From Spirogloea muscicola (lineage: Eukaryota; Streptophyta; Zygnematophyceae; Spirogloeales; Spirogloeaceae): a DNA stretch of 31,187 bases. The number at the start of each line of letters is the position of its first letter. The stretch's first letter is position 1. A program made the position numbers and the translations under genes. The notes beneath the pieces were generated by a model. That model saw only the letters and a list, made by a program, of their open reading frames with translations, was not told the DNA's origin and made no database searches. This document shows positions 21,575 through 31,187 of this stretch, piece after piece. Where the stretch lies: NCBI GenBank assembly GCA_009602725.1, contig WELB01000040.1:816664-847850 (forward strand). The letters run 5' to 3'.

Positions 21575-24500
21575 TTACTGAAATCTAGGGTGACCTTTAC
21601 TTCCTCGACTCGCACTCTTCGAGCCCCATGCAAGGAGGTCGCTCTCGAAGGGCCTCTGCCACCGTAACCCGCTCCTCTCCCACCACGCACTTCCCTGGCT
21701 CTGCAAGACCTTGTCTAGTGGGCTCGTCATTCCATTTGCATCATGGCTGTCTGCATCTGTGCACCTCGCTTGGACAACGAAAACCTTGGCCTTGCCTTCA
21801 CATCGAACTTTGCCGGAATGATAAGCGTCTCCGCGTGACGCAATCAAGCAGCGCCGGTGGCCCAGGCACTGCTCCTCGGCATCCTGCAGACAAGCAAGCA
21901 GAGCTAGCCATGAAGTGAGGCAGCCATTAAACCGCCAAGCGCACAGCTATGCTGGCAGCAATCTGAAGGCTGGTAAAAAACCCGCAAACAAAAAGCACAA
22001 TAATGTCACATTTTTCCTTCCTTAGTTGCAAAACTCTATCTCTGTACTTTTCTGTCACGTTGGAACTGCAGCCTCCACTATAGATTACAATTCACTCTAC
22101 GACCAATGCAAAGTGGGCACCTCCTTTGCGCTGGTGTCAGGTGCATAGCAGTCGCCCTTGTCCAGCCGGCCGCACACGGCAGCAGGGTCAGCGTATCCGA
22201 CAAAGTCAAGGGCGCCAATCTCCTGGCCAGGCCCGCAGCTCAGCTCCAGCTCCTCCTCCTCATCACCCGCAACCATGCTCACGCTGAGACTGTGATTGCG
22301 GTCGGCTTTGGTGGCAGAGGATCCGAGCCACAGGCTCGCGCAGATTGTCTTGGGCGCCCGCTCGACAAGCGAGACCAGTGATGGGTCCCCGCCCATCTCC
22401 TCAAAGAGCACCAGTAGGTTATCCTCAGGCCTCAGCCACTCCCGTGGTACGTGGTACCTGTGGAAGTAAGCACGTCGGCCTTGCTTGAGACCACTGCGCA
22501 TACAAAACTGCAGTGAAGCAGAGCTTGCTTGGCTGTGCTGCATGCATAGAGTACCAAGCCTATATGGGTGTTGAGGTACGAGTCTCTTACCAGCGCTGAG
22601 TGGGCTGGCCGCAGCTGTGGCGGCATTTGGCAGGACTGTAGGACCCTTGGTAGGAGCATGTGCTGTCGCACGGTGCACCTGCCGGCTGTGCGATCATGCT
22701 CGGCCAGAAGCGGCCGAGCGCGTGTCCGTTGACCCACGCGAACCCCTTGCCCATGCTGCCCAGGTCGACCGCAAGGGGTCGGTTGCCCTCGGGCTCGTCA
22801 AAGTCGACCTGCGTCACGAGCTATTTCATCGCTAGGTGTACGCTGCAGCTCTAGTAAGTCAAACGCTAGTGCTCGAGAAATATATGACATTGTTCAACAA
22901 TTCTGAGGTGTGCGTGTGCCCAGTTCAATGGTGCCCATCTTAGGGAGGACTATTGACAGGTCACACTGCAAGGGTTGCCAGAAGCTAGAATGTTTGCTAA
23001 GCACTGACTTGTGCGTTTTGAAGTGACAGCAAATGGTCATTACCTTATACCAAGTCAGCGGACGATTGTTTGCCGGAGACGAGTGCCACCTTGCACTCCT
23101 TGAACGACTGGGCCTGTACAGCTCGAGCGCCTCACCACTTAACCCCACCTACAGGATTCGGCTTTTTCAGGTTGGTTAGTCGTTTAACTGGTTGTAGGGT
23201 TGGTTGTTGACATAGGTAATCTGGGTGATTTATCAGTTGCTTGATTGGCCCCATTGAATTGGTTGCTTGATTCCTTGCGTGCTTTAGTAGGTCTGCTGGG
23301 GACACAGCCTCGTCTGTATTCTGCATCGACGTGGCACACATTCTGCTCGGATGTATGTGTTTCCCTTTGAAGAGGCCGCCGACATCAGCCTGCAGATTAC
23401 TCTAAGTTGGTGACCTCAAAAGTGCAAAATATATGTCAAGAGATAGCCACAATGTCACCAACCTGATGGTACCAGCATCCTGTAGAGCTGACATCTAGGT
23501 CCCCTGTAGGCAGACCCCTGACAATCACGCTTCCACGGATCCCAGCTTCCCAAGCCTCGAAGTGGGCAAAGTAGTTCTGCAATGCAGAGGTTCCAATCAA
23601 TCTTGGGCAAAGTAGTTCTGCAATGCAGAGGTTCCAGTCAATCTAATCTTTGTCAGACGTCAAAAGCTGCTACCTTAAGAGGCCTGTGTGGACAACCGGT
23701 GAGCTTGCTCAAAGTTAACTAGCAGGTGTCTGCTTGGTCTTCAGCCCTAGACTGTAGAAATCTCAGGGGGCTTGGACACCTTAATAACAATGTCAACCTG
23801 AGGTTCGATCATGCAAGTGCATGGACTCTACCGCAAGCATCACTCCTCCAGCCAGTCCTTAGATAAACTGCTGCATCAGTGACCTGCACATTGAGTAGTC
23901 AGATAGATAAGAGGCTCTGTAGAAGCTCACCCAGAGGCCCACGGTCATACTGAGGATGGCAATATCGTTCTTGCCTCCTCTTAGGCTAATAGGGAGGGTA
24001 ACAACGGCCCCACCTATGGCACTTCCTGTCCACGTCATTGTGGAGCAATTTGGTTATGTGAGATTCACGCTACTTCTCCAGCCATCATTCAAATATCCCT
24101 GAGATACCTTTCAATCACCTAGAACAGCAACTCTGCACCCTGTTACCAAGAGGGGGCAACACAACTGACATATAATATTGCAGCACACTTGGGACAGGTG
24201 AGTAAGTAATCTGGTGGACATGGACCACAAGGCAAGAACCTGAAAGATCCCCGTTGATGAAAGCGTGGAGCGCATGACCGACGCTTGTGATCTCCAAGGT
24301 CACATTCACAGGCCCGAGCTCCTCAGGAAGCTCCAGGCTGCAGCCAGGAAAAGCTTCGTAGAAAATGAACCAGAAAATAGTAGGAGACTCGAGCGACTCC
24401 CTAGGTAGCATTTGTTTGTACACATTGTTGTAATTCAGAAAAAATCTCAGCTGCGCCCTGACCATACCTGTGAATGTACCACAAGTAGTCGGTGGAGTCC

Positions 24501-27500
24501 CGGGTGGTGACAATCTGCTCCAGCGGCAGTGGCGAGGACGTGACGTTGCCCCACTGTCCCACTGGCTCTAATGCCCATTTCCAGGCCCAGGCCCTGGAGG
24601 CCCTCGGCAGCCTCTGGGTGCTCGAAGCGGTGATAGCACGCAAGACCTTCCCCCTCCAGTTGTCCACAACGGCAGCTCCACTACGTCTTGAGCCTTCTGT
24701 GTCGACGGCAGGAGTCCAACCCATCAACGTCGTCTGGTTCTTCACCTGCAATGCAAAGTCCGTCTTTATGGGTTGCAATGCTGTGATGAGGGTAGGCAAG
24801 GATAGCGAGGATTCACTGAGAAAGACATGATGCTGTTATGCTGGCAACGAGCTCCTGAAGCAGGCGCACATCCTGTGCCGCTGCTGCAGTGGCACTGATG
24901 CGAGGGAGGCCTTACATGAGCAGTGTTGAAGGCCACGTTCCTGCAGTCGGGCAGAATGCTGACAGACCACTCTGGCAGAAAGTATTCTCGTCCTCTGAAG
25001 ACAACCGTCTCTGACGAGCCCCCAAAGTTTGACAGGAATGCCACGCATGGCGTTGCCTGAACGGCAGCCCCCGACCATGCGTCTAAAAGTCGCCCGTAAA
25101 GATGTACCTGACACATGGAGGCCCAATGTTAAGGGAATGGTCAGGATTGTCACAACATCTTCAGCAAGGGCACACATGCTTGAGCATACCTGGAAGAGAT
25201 TTTTGGCAGCCACAGTTGACAACTAAGTTGCCAGCCATGCACCAGGTAAGCAGAACAAGGACAGCATATGACAAGGCTAATGCGACTACAACTGCAACTG
25301 AGTTAGACAAGCAACCTCTTGTGCTTCCCCCAGCATGGCTTGCAAGGGCTCCTCCGACACGATGAGTGCGTCCTCGCAGTCTTGAATCACTTGGTGCAGA
25401 GCAGCGAGATGGCTATATGTCGGCTCCTTCGGCAAACCTGCATGCAGTATGTCATCTTACCAACTGTGTGCACGTGCTTTGCTGGCATCAATTGACGACA
25501 CATTGTAAACCACCAAGGCAACACATGCAAGAAGGCCTTCTCACATACCGAATTCGTCTAACGGTGCGCTGTAGTCATATGATGTTGTCAGGTAAGGGCC
25601 TCCTGTGTAGCGTCCAAAGGTGGTGCCGCCGTGGTACTGTTTAGCCAAGCAGGAGACGCAAGGGGCAAATGAGAGAGCACCACTGGAGTAGCTGTGATAC
25701 AAGCAGCTGCAGCAGCGATTATGGATGTTTCATGCTAGGACTCTTGAAGCAAACCATGTAATAAGCGATGTAGGAGCCTCCACGGGCAAACCACCGGGCA
25801 GTAGCAAATGCGAGGTCTTCTGTGGGGCGGTCTGGGAGTGATTGGCCCCAAGCTACAAACCTTGCAACACAGCAGAGAGGGAAAAAGGAGCTGTAGTCTC
25901 ATTGAAATTTTATTCTGAAAGGCAGTGCAATGATGCGGTGGATGAGAGAGTGCCCATGACAGCCACAGTTGCTTGATGCAAGTGTGTACCAGCCACTCCA
26001 ATTCTCTGTGAAGAGATTCGGCTTGGACCAAGAGTTGGACCTCCAACCATCGCAATAAAACCCATTGCACGTGTTGATCTGCCGCAACCATCATTGTCAA
26101 GCACGCAATGTAAGTTGGAGCATGTAGTGTCTCATGATCAGGATCACATTCTTAGGCTAATATGCTCCTCATAATCTATAAGCTTGCTTGAGAGTAACTC
26201 AGATCTGATGCTGGAGCATTAAGCGAACAGCACAAGTACAATATTCCATCTAAGAGTAACTCAGATCTGATGCTGGAGCATTAAAGAATAGCACAAACAC
26301 AGTTTCCATCCAAGCAATGGATGCTTGGATGGAATGACTTTTGGACCAAGTTGCATCGAAAGCTGTGGCCCGGTGTCCTGACTGTACTTAATCGTAGGAG
26401 TGCGATACCAATAGTGCATTCCCAAGGCAACAGAGTGAGATTCCGTAGTAGACCCCAACTTGTACCTTACACCCTTCCTATGAGTACCCAAGAGAGCACA
26501 AATCAAAGACAAAGTCAACATCCTCTCGTGTGGAGAAGGTGCTGAGAGGATGTCCTCTTACCACGTCCTTTGGAGCATCAGGCTGAGCGCACATCATCCA
26601 TGGCGTGCGCGTATCCAGGCTGAGCGCCATCTCCGCAGCCCACTGCGCATATATTGCACCTCCTGGTCCGAAATCCGCCTCCACGTTGCCATACTCATTC
26701 TCCACCTGCAGAATTATCTACGACAGCCTCTCACTTTGCACTTGTTTGACTTCCTCCTCACGATTCTACTTAACGGCAGCAGCTTAACAATACATGTTGT
26801 AGCCTTTAAGGTGGTGGTAACTCTAAGTAACACAAGTGAGGAGTGAGGAGCAATTGGCACTACTGCAAGTCAGTAGCTAGCCATTTCACATGGATACTTG
26901 AAAGCCGCAGCTTCCGTGACTGTATTACAATGACGCAAGTCATGCCCGTGGATGCTGCACATAAGCACCTGAGTAAGTATGATGGGGCCACCTTGCCAGG
27001 AGAAGAGCTTGTGGCGCTTCAGCTTCCTGACGACAAACTCCATGTATCGCCGCATCTCCGCCTGAGTAACCAGAGCAACAGAGCGCAGGACCACTTAGAG
27101 AGGCAAGTGCTCAAAGTCATATGGCAACGGCTTTTGTCAAGTGCCACACAGTTGGCCTTCCCAAGCATGTTCACTCTGCACTTCACAATGAACAGTTCAA
27201 GTAATTAGTCAAGCATGGATCTGCGCTTTGTGCTGCAATACTTGACCAGCAAACGCATGTCACTCATCCTTGACTGATACCTTGAAGGGCTCGTTGTCAG
27301 TGCGAAACTGCATGCCAGGGATGTCCCTGAGCCAGAAGGGCAGCCCGCTGCATCAAATAGATGGGGCCCACGGCTGTAAGTATGAGGAGAATTTAACAGC
27401 ATTTGCAAGCCAGGAGGTGAGTCTCTGGACTTTATGAAAGATTTGTACCTTGTTTACATGATCGTGACTCAGCGCAACCCCTAGGCTATATACTTGTCCT

Positions 27501-28379
27501 TGATCGTGCACTGCGACCCTACTTGTGCACGTCAGGAGCGGTTGCCGAATCTGCCCCAACAAAACATGCAGCCCTCCAAGCTTTGTCGTCATTGTCATGA
27601 TCCTGCCTCACCCATAGTTCCACTCGGCACAGGCGTAGGGCCCAATCCTCAGGTTCACGACAAAGCCATAGTCAGCCGCCAGCTCGAGGAAGCGCACAAC
27701 GTCAAGGCGCCCGCTGAAGTCGTACTGGCCACCATACAACGGCCAATAGGATCGGCACAACATTCTCGATACAATTAAGTTCGACAGGCAATAACCAGGA
27801 TTGTCAACTAAGACCCAGTGCTCAAATTGGACTTGGTAAACGACCGCTTTGTAAAGACCAACCTCAGATTTCCATCTCCAGCATATGCAGCGAGTGCAAT
27901 ATGACCGAGCTTACCTCGCCTCTGCGGGGCTCGTGTGCATTCCAGAACATGTATGTTTGGATGGCGTTGATGCCGCCGGCCCGGGCCCTGGCGAACAGGC
28001 CCGGCCACATCTGCAGCGACGAATAGGGTTTAGGGTGTACAGTTAGGGCCTAGGTTTGGGATTTAGAGTTAAGGTTTAGGGTTCAGGCATTCTCTTCAGC
28101 TTTTAGCCAGCGACTGTAGTCCCAGTCCAGGAGCCGACAAAGGCGCTCACGGCTCAACAAAATACTGGCGGCCATTCATTAAGCTATGGAAAACGTTAAC
28201 GGCTCGTTGACGGCGGCCGTGCCTGCGGCGTGCTCCTGGCGTAGTGGACCACGCCGGCGACGAGGATGCGGCGCTCGCCGCCGACGAGCAGCGCCCGGTG
28301 GTCGAAGCTCGCGTTCGCCGCTGCCGCCGCCGCCGCCGCCGCCGCCGNCCGCCACGGCCGCGGCCGCCGCCGCCGCCAT
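21575..28379 (-). CDS. BGAL: GH35 beta-galactosidase with C-terminal SUEL lectin domain, 19 exons
   Basis: Plant-type secreted or cell-wall beta-galactosidase. Exons, low to high: 21575..21883, 22121..22457, 22591..22808, 23044..23148, 23463..23576, 23931..24025, 24240..24337, 24468..24745, 24916..25107, 25316..25437, 25549..25636, 25755..25860, 25990..26078, 26562..26705, 26969..27061, 27281..27347, 27612..27724, 27915..28010, 28223..28379. About 939 aa. The N-terminus is poly-Ala, a plausible signal peptide, followed by [17 protein letters not shown]35 motifs: [23 protein letters not shown], acid/base Glu near 179 in [14 protein letters not shown], nucleophile Glu near 248 in [17 protein letters not shown]. 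The galactose-binding domains follow, and a SUEL lectin domain spans about 795-878 (LSCGPGQEI through CGRLDKGDC to VVQARC) across the last intron. Exons 2-19 are exactly in frame; exon 1 from the ATG at 28379 is one base too long, matching an N at 28348. Intron 1 uses a GC donor. Confidence 0.94.
23563..23644. repeat. 41-bp tandem duplication spanning a BGAL 3' splice site
   Basis: Two nearly identical 41-bp copies (23563-23603 and 23604-23644; they differ at two positions near one end) begin TGGGCAAAGTAGTTCTGC. On the gene strand each copy contains the same polypyrimidine tract, the acceptor AG and the first codons of exon 23463..23576. Confidence 0.9.
26191..26313. repeat. Imperfect 62-bp tandem duplication in a BGAL intron
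   Basis: AGAGTAACTCAGATCTGATG starts at 26191 and again at 26253, followed in both by CTGGAGCATTAA and a diverged tail ending TTCCATC. It lies within the intron 26079-26561. Confidence 0.85.
26304..26334. repeat. Perfect 13-bp hairpin at the end of the tandem duplication
   Basis: TTCCATCCAAGCA, a 5-nt loop ATGGA, then TGCTTGGATGGAA. The stem is perfect. It overlaps the end of the second copy of the 62-bp duplication within a BGAL intron. Confidence 0.85.
28023..28086. repeat. Degenerate telomere-like tract in BGAL intron 1
   Basis: The forward strand reads TAGGGTTTAGGGTG, then GTTAGGG, TTTGGGATTTAGAG, GGTTTAGGGTTCAGG. On the gene strand it is C-rich (CCCTAAACCCTA) and ends within about 15 nt of the acceptor of exon 27915..28010, so it supplies much of the polypyrimidine region of that splice site. 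Confidence 0.8.
28221..28222 (-). other. Probable GC 5' splice site, BGAL intron 1
   Basis: The minus strand reads CCGCAG|GCACGG. Only this boundary gives phase 0 into the next exon and yields the conserved RSTPQ then MWP sequence. The intron positions after GC are a weak donor match, so this is less certain than the other two GC donors. Confidence 0.6.
28322..28350. repeat. GCC triplet tract with ambiguous base in BGAL exon 1
   Basis: (GCC)n with an N at 28348. On the gene strand it encodes the poly-Ala start of BGAL. The reading frames on the two sides of N disagree by one base, so this position is probably a sequence or assembly error. Confidence 0.75.
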
Positions 28380-29002
28380 GGCCGCTCGGCAGTGAGCGCC
28401 GCTAGCAACCGGCAGCACGAGGTCAGTGGAGTTGGCACGACATAGCCGCGCCACTGTGGCTACTGCAGGCGTACTGCAGCTTGCTGCGGCTGCTCAATAC
28501 GTGATAATGAGAACCAAGTGGCCATTTAATTCACTGAGGGCTTTAGCGCTTTAATGGCCCCTTCGGGCTTCGTTCATTCTTCTTCCTGTGCTGGCCGATC
28601 AATGCCATCGCCCTCTACTGGAAAATTCTTACGTTGCGTTAGCGCAGTGTGGTGTGGCGAAGACGAGCTTCTGAACCCGAAGGCCCTGCACCGGCTGGAG
28701 CTAAAACCAAGACCAGAATGCAGGTCCGAAGGTGGTCTCGCGCTCGGAGGTGCCGAGAGCTGCAGTCCTGCGACAGAGTGCCGGGCCACCAGCCTGCAAC
28801 GACAAGCGCTACCGCTGCAACGATCTCTCCATGTCGTCGCGTTTTGTGCATACTTGCAGGGAGAGTCCCAGTAGCAATCGCCGCCCAAAGCATTGTAAGC
28901 ATGCGCATATGAAAGCGGTGGGAATTATATTGCCCGCTGACAGCAGGACTACCGTCTGTACCGCGGGCAAATTTGTGGCGACCAGAAGATATGCTGTGCA
29001 AG
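28380..29002. promoter_or_regulatory. BGAL upstream region and PTAC6 3' region
   Basis: A 623-bp spacer between two minus-strand genes. It holds the PTAC6 3' end (high-coordinate side from the BGAL viewpoint) and the BGAL promoter and 5' UTR. ORFs here have no recognisable product and no splice-consistent continuation. I see no clear promoter element. Confidence 0.5.
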
Positions 29003-31187
29003 CTAGAACCAGTTGGACTTCTCATAGTCGCGAAAGCCCCGCAGATAATTCTCCATGGTCTCCCGCGTCTTGTCCCACTGCATCTCCTGCAGCACATCGT
29101 CCGGAGTCTTCCGCTCCTCCTGGACCATCCCGCTCACGATCGTCATCTCAACTGGCAAAGTGCCACCAGCTTGCGAAGGCCACACTAGCAGCTCCTATAA
29201 GCAAAAGGTTTACCAGCACTTCCAGGGATAGGTTCACTTGTTACGCGTTTGCCTGACCTGGGGAATGACTTTGAAGCTTGTCCCGTCGTCCCGCACCACG
29301 AGTACCTCGTCCAAGCGGTCCCGCTTGCGGCCCTGTGGCAAGGCCAACTGCAGACAAGGACATGCACTTGGGTACCTCTCAACTTTAGCCCCACTAGGCA
29401 AAAAGATGGTCTCCATAGGGTTATTGGCGTGAGAGTTGAAGCCTGCAGGGCTGTGTGATGTTGACACACTGTGATTGGAGGGAGGAAGCTCAGGGGACGC
29501 ACCTCCACAGGAGCCCTATGAATCGACTTGGTCTTGGAGTCGAGAACGTAAATCTCGTCAAAGTCCAGCATGAAATTGTCAGCTTCAGCACGCCGATTTC
29601 CACAGTGCCGGATGAGGAATGCCTGAACCCAAGAGCCAATCGGTTCATGATCTTGCAGTGAAAAGCGTCCACCATGAGGTGCCAGAACACTTGAGAGCTG
29701 CCAGAGGGGCTTAATGGGAGAAGAATAGAGAGCTGGAGCTAGTTGTGGAGTATGCTTGGTCGAGTTTCACAATGCCCTGGAACAAACAGATGCAACGTAT
29801 GTCTGTATGTCCTGTCAAGAGTCAATGTGGTGGCCGTACCTTCATGGCCTGCCTCTCTTCCTTGGCATATGGGGCGCGCGGTGAGTCGAGAGGCGGCAGC
29901 GTTGTGACAATCACATCCCACTCGCTCTTGGTGCAACGTACCGGCTGCCACCACAGAGGTCCACGCCAAGAATAGAAGGACAATTCAGCCGCCGTCAGCT
30001 CCTTGCCAATGCGTAGGTCATGACCGTGAGTCCAAGACTTTATTCCTGACAACACAGGTCGTCATAGGCATGAGGTGGACGAGCTTGACTGAGAACTATG
30101 ACTTTTGGGAGTAAAGTAAATACGTTGGAGATAAATAATCCAGACAATGCTGAGCTATATATTCAGCCCAGAATGCCGCACGTCAAGTAGCGCCTGCAAG
30201 CCTAGCAGTGTGATGTGCACAGCACCACAACGGAATAAGCCAAGCTTGGTTTGTATGCCAACGTGCCAGAGCAGAGCACCACGGGAGGAAGGGGGAAGAG
30301 AGAGGGACAAGGAGGAGCTGCCAGAATTGTGCACCTTCTTTGGCATGTTGCCCTGAACGCGCGGCACGGCGTACACATCCGAATCGGGCGCACTCACGTA
30401 CATCTGCAGCAGGGGCAGGCGGGAGGGAGCACAAGACAGTGTTGGTCACCGGCTTCAGCAGGAGCATTGCCGGATAGCCCTGCTACTCCCAGCCAAGCCG
30501 CAATGTTGCAAGGCCGACAACAAGAAGCTCACAGCAAGCAAAGCCGCCAATGCCAAGGCGTTCATCCCCAGCAACAAGCCGCCATATACTGAAGCTATGA
30601 GTTTCACAGTCTGACATGTCGGATCGACTCAATGTATGTTTTGTGACTGGAAGTTTCTGATGGGTTTCAGCTTCTGATGAATCAAGTGCAAGCAGCGAGG
30701 GCCCAGAATTACTGAGAGGCTCTCAACCCGAGAGTTGTTTCACTGGTAAGAGCAGTAGCAGTGACTGCAGGCGACAGGGTTTAGGTTTCTGGACACGGGT
30801 TCGAGTCTTCGACTAGCCTACCAAACTCGTGGATGGGTCTGAGTCACTGGTCAGTGTGCCCAGTGTTCCTAATGCAATCGAGGTGGACATCTAATCAGAT
30901 TGTGGGGCTGAGCCATATTTACAGGCCTAGAGAGTCGTGTAATTTGCCTCAGATTAACATTGATTGACATTGTACAGATGTATAACGGGAGCAAGGCTTT
31001 CGTCACCTCGCGGAAGTCGTAGAGGTCGCCGTCGGGGTCGGGCACGGCGCGCACGAAGAAGTCGCAGGCGTGGAGGCGGACGCGGTGGAAGTCCTCCTGG
31101 GCGATGCGGTGGTCCACCGGCTGCTCCTCCTGCCACTCGTCGGCGCCGCGGGCGCCGCCGGCGCCGGCGTTGTCGCCGCCGGCGGCG
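29003..31187 (-). CDS. PTAC6: Plastid-encoded RNA polymerase-associated protein PAP8/pTAC6, 5'-partial
   Basis: Subunit of the plant PEP-associated protein set, needed for plastid transcription and chloroplast development; in land plants it is dually plastid and nuclear. Model, low to high: 29003..29119, 29258..29347, 29503..29622, 29840..29944, 30335..30403, 31007..>31187; all phase-0 GT-AG introns, 226 residues visible. Recognised segments: QEDFHRVRLHACDFFVRAVP then DPDGDLYDFREMYVSAPDSD in the first exons, AVPRVQGNMPKK, FMLDFDEIYVLDSKTKSI, a basic cluster QGRKRDR (a candidate nuclear signal) leading to VRDDGTSFKVI, and a C-terminus ending NYLRGFRDYEKSNWF. The spacing between these blocks matches the family once the internal acceptors at 29944, 29622 and 29119 are used; longer in-phase alternatives exist for each (30037, 29697, 29194). 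The transit peptide and start lie beyond the window. The 603-nt intron 30404-31006 shows nothing else. Confidence 0.85.

Noticed and set aside
23160-23290. GGTTGGTT- and GTTGCTTGATT-like iterations in a BGAL intron
   Set aside because: The units are short and irregular with no consistent period; ordinary low-complexity intron sequence.
28554-29256. Several plus-strand ORFs over BGAL upstream and PTAC6
   Set aside because: They are antisense shadows of PTAC6 and show no splice-consistent continuation or recognisable domain.
30770-30815. B-box-like GGGTTCGAGTC in the PTAC6 intron
   Set aside because: The flanking bases do not form a T-stem or an acceptor stem, so it is not a tRNA.
1-31187. 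Transposon, retroelement, CRISPR array or rRNA
   Set aside because: I saw no transposase or reverse-transcriptase motifs, terminal repeats with target duplications, or regular repeat-spacer arrays on either strand.

Overview
This is a gene-dense, intron-rich nuclear window from a plant-lineage eukaryote. The evidence is plant-type: a plastid RNA-polymerase-associated protein (PAP8/pTAC6), a plastid-type uracil phosphoribosyltransferase with a transit peptide, a plant-architecture GH35 beta-galactosidase with a C-terminal SUEL lectin domain, and degenerate TTTAGGG/CCCTAAA tracts (the plant telomere heptamer). Intron density is high (about 76 introns in seven genes), the introns are mostly 100-400 nt, and gene starts are extremely GC-rich and packed with GCC/GGC triplets. 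I infer a streptophyte, most likely a streptophyte alga; I cannot name the genus from the sequence alone.

Layout. 1-2214 (+): 3' part of MGAT2 (GnT-II). 2299-10816 (-): complete Golgi alpha-mannosidase II in 22 exons. 10817-11526: divergent GC-island promoter region. 11527-14380 (+): plastid UPP in 12 exons. 14475-15377 (-): small coiled-coil gene of unknown function. 15378-16181: second divergent GC-island. 16182-21351 (+): spliceosomal SMU1 in 16 exons. 21575-28379 (-): GH35 beta-galactosidase in 19 exons. 29003-31187 (-): 3' part of PTAC6/PAP8. The first six genes strictly alternate strand. The three tail-to-tail pairs are separated by only 84, 94 and 223 bp.

The exon models were built by hand from the splice consensus, frame continuity and family resemblance. 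Joined lengths are exact multiples of three for MAN2 (1177 aa), UPP (294 aa), SMU1 (513 aa, the same length as human SMU1) and the coiled-coil gene (113 aa). BGAL is off by exactly one base, which coincides with an ambiguous N in a GC triplet tract of exon 1.

Functionally, the most striking point is that MGAT2 and mannosidase II are tail-to-tail neighbours. They catalyse consecutive steps of complex N-glycan maturation in the Golgi (mannosidase II trims, then GnT-II adds GlcNAc). A third glycan-active enzyme, the beta-galactosidase, lies in the same window. The other genes (pyrimidine salvage, splicing, plastid transcription) look like ordinary housekeeping neighbours. I found no mobile element, rRNA, tRNA or CRISPR array.
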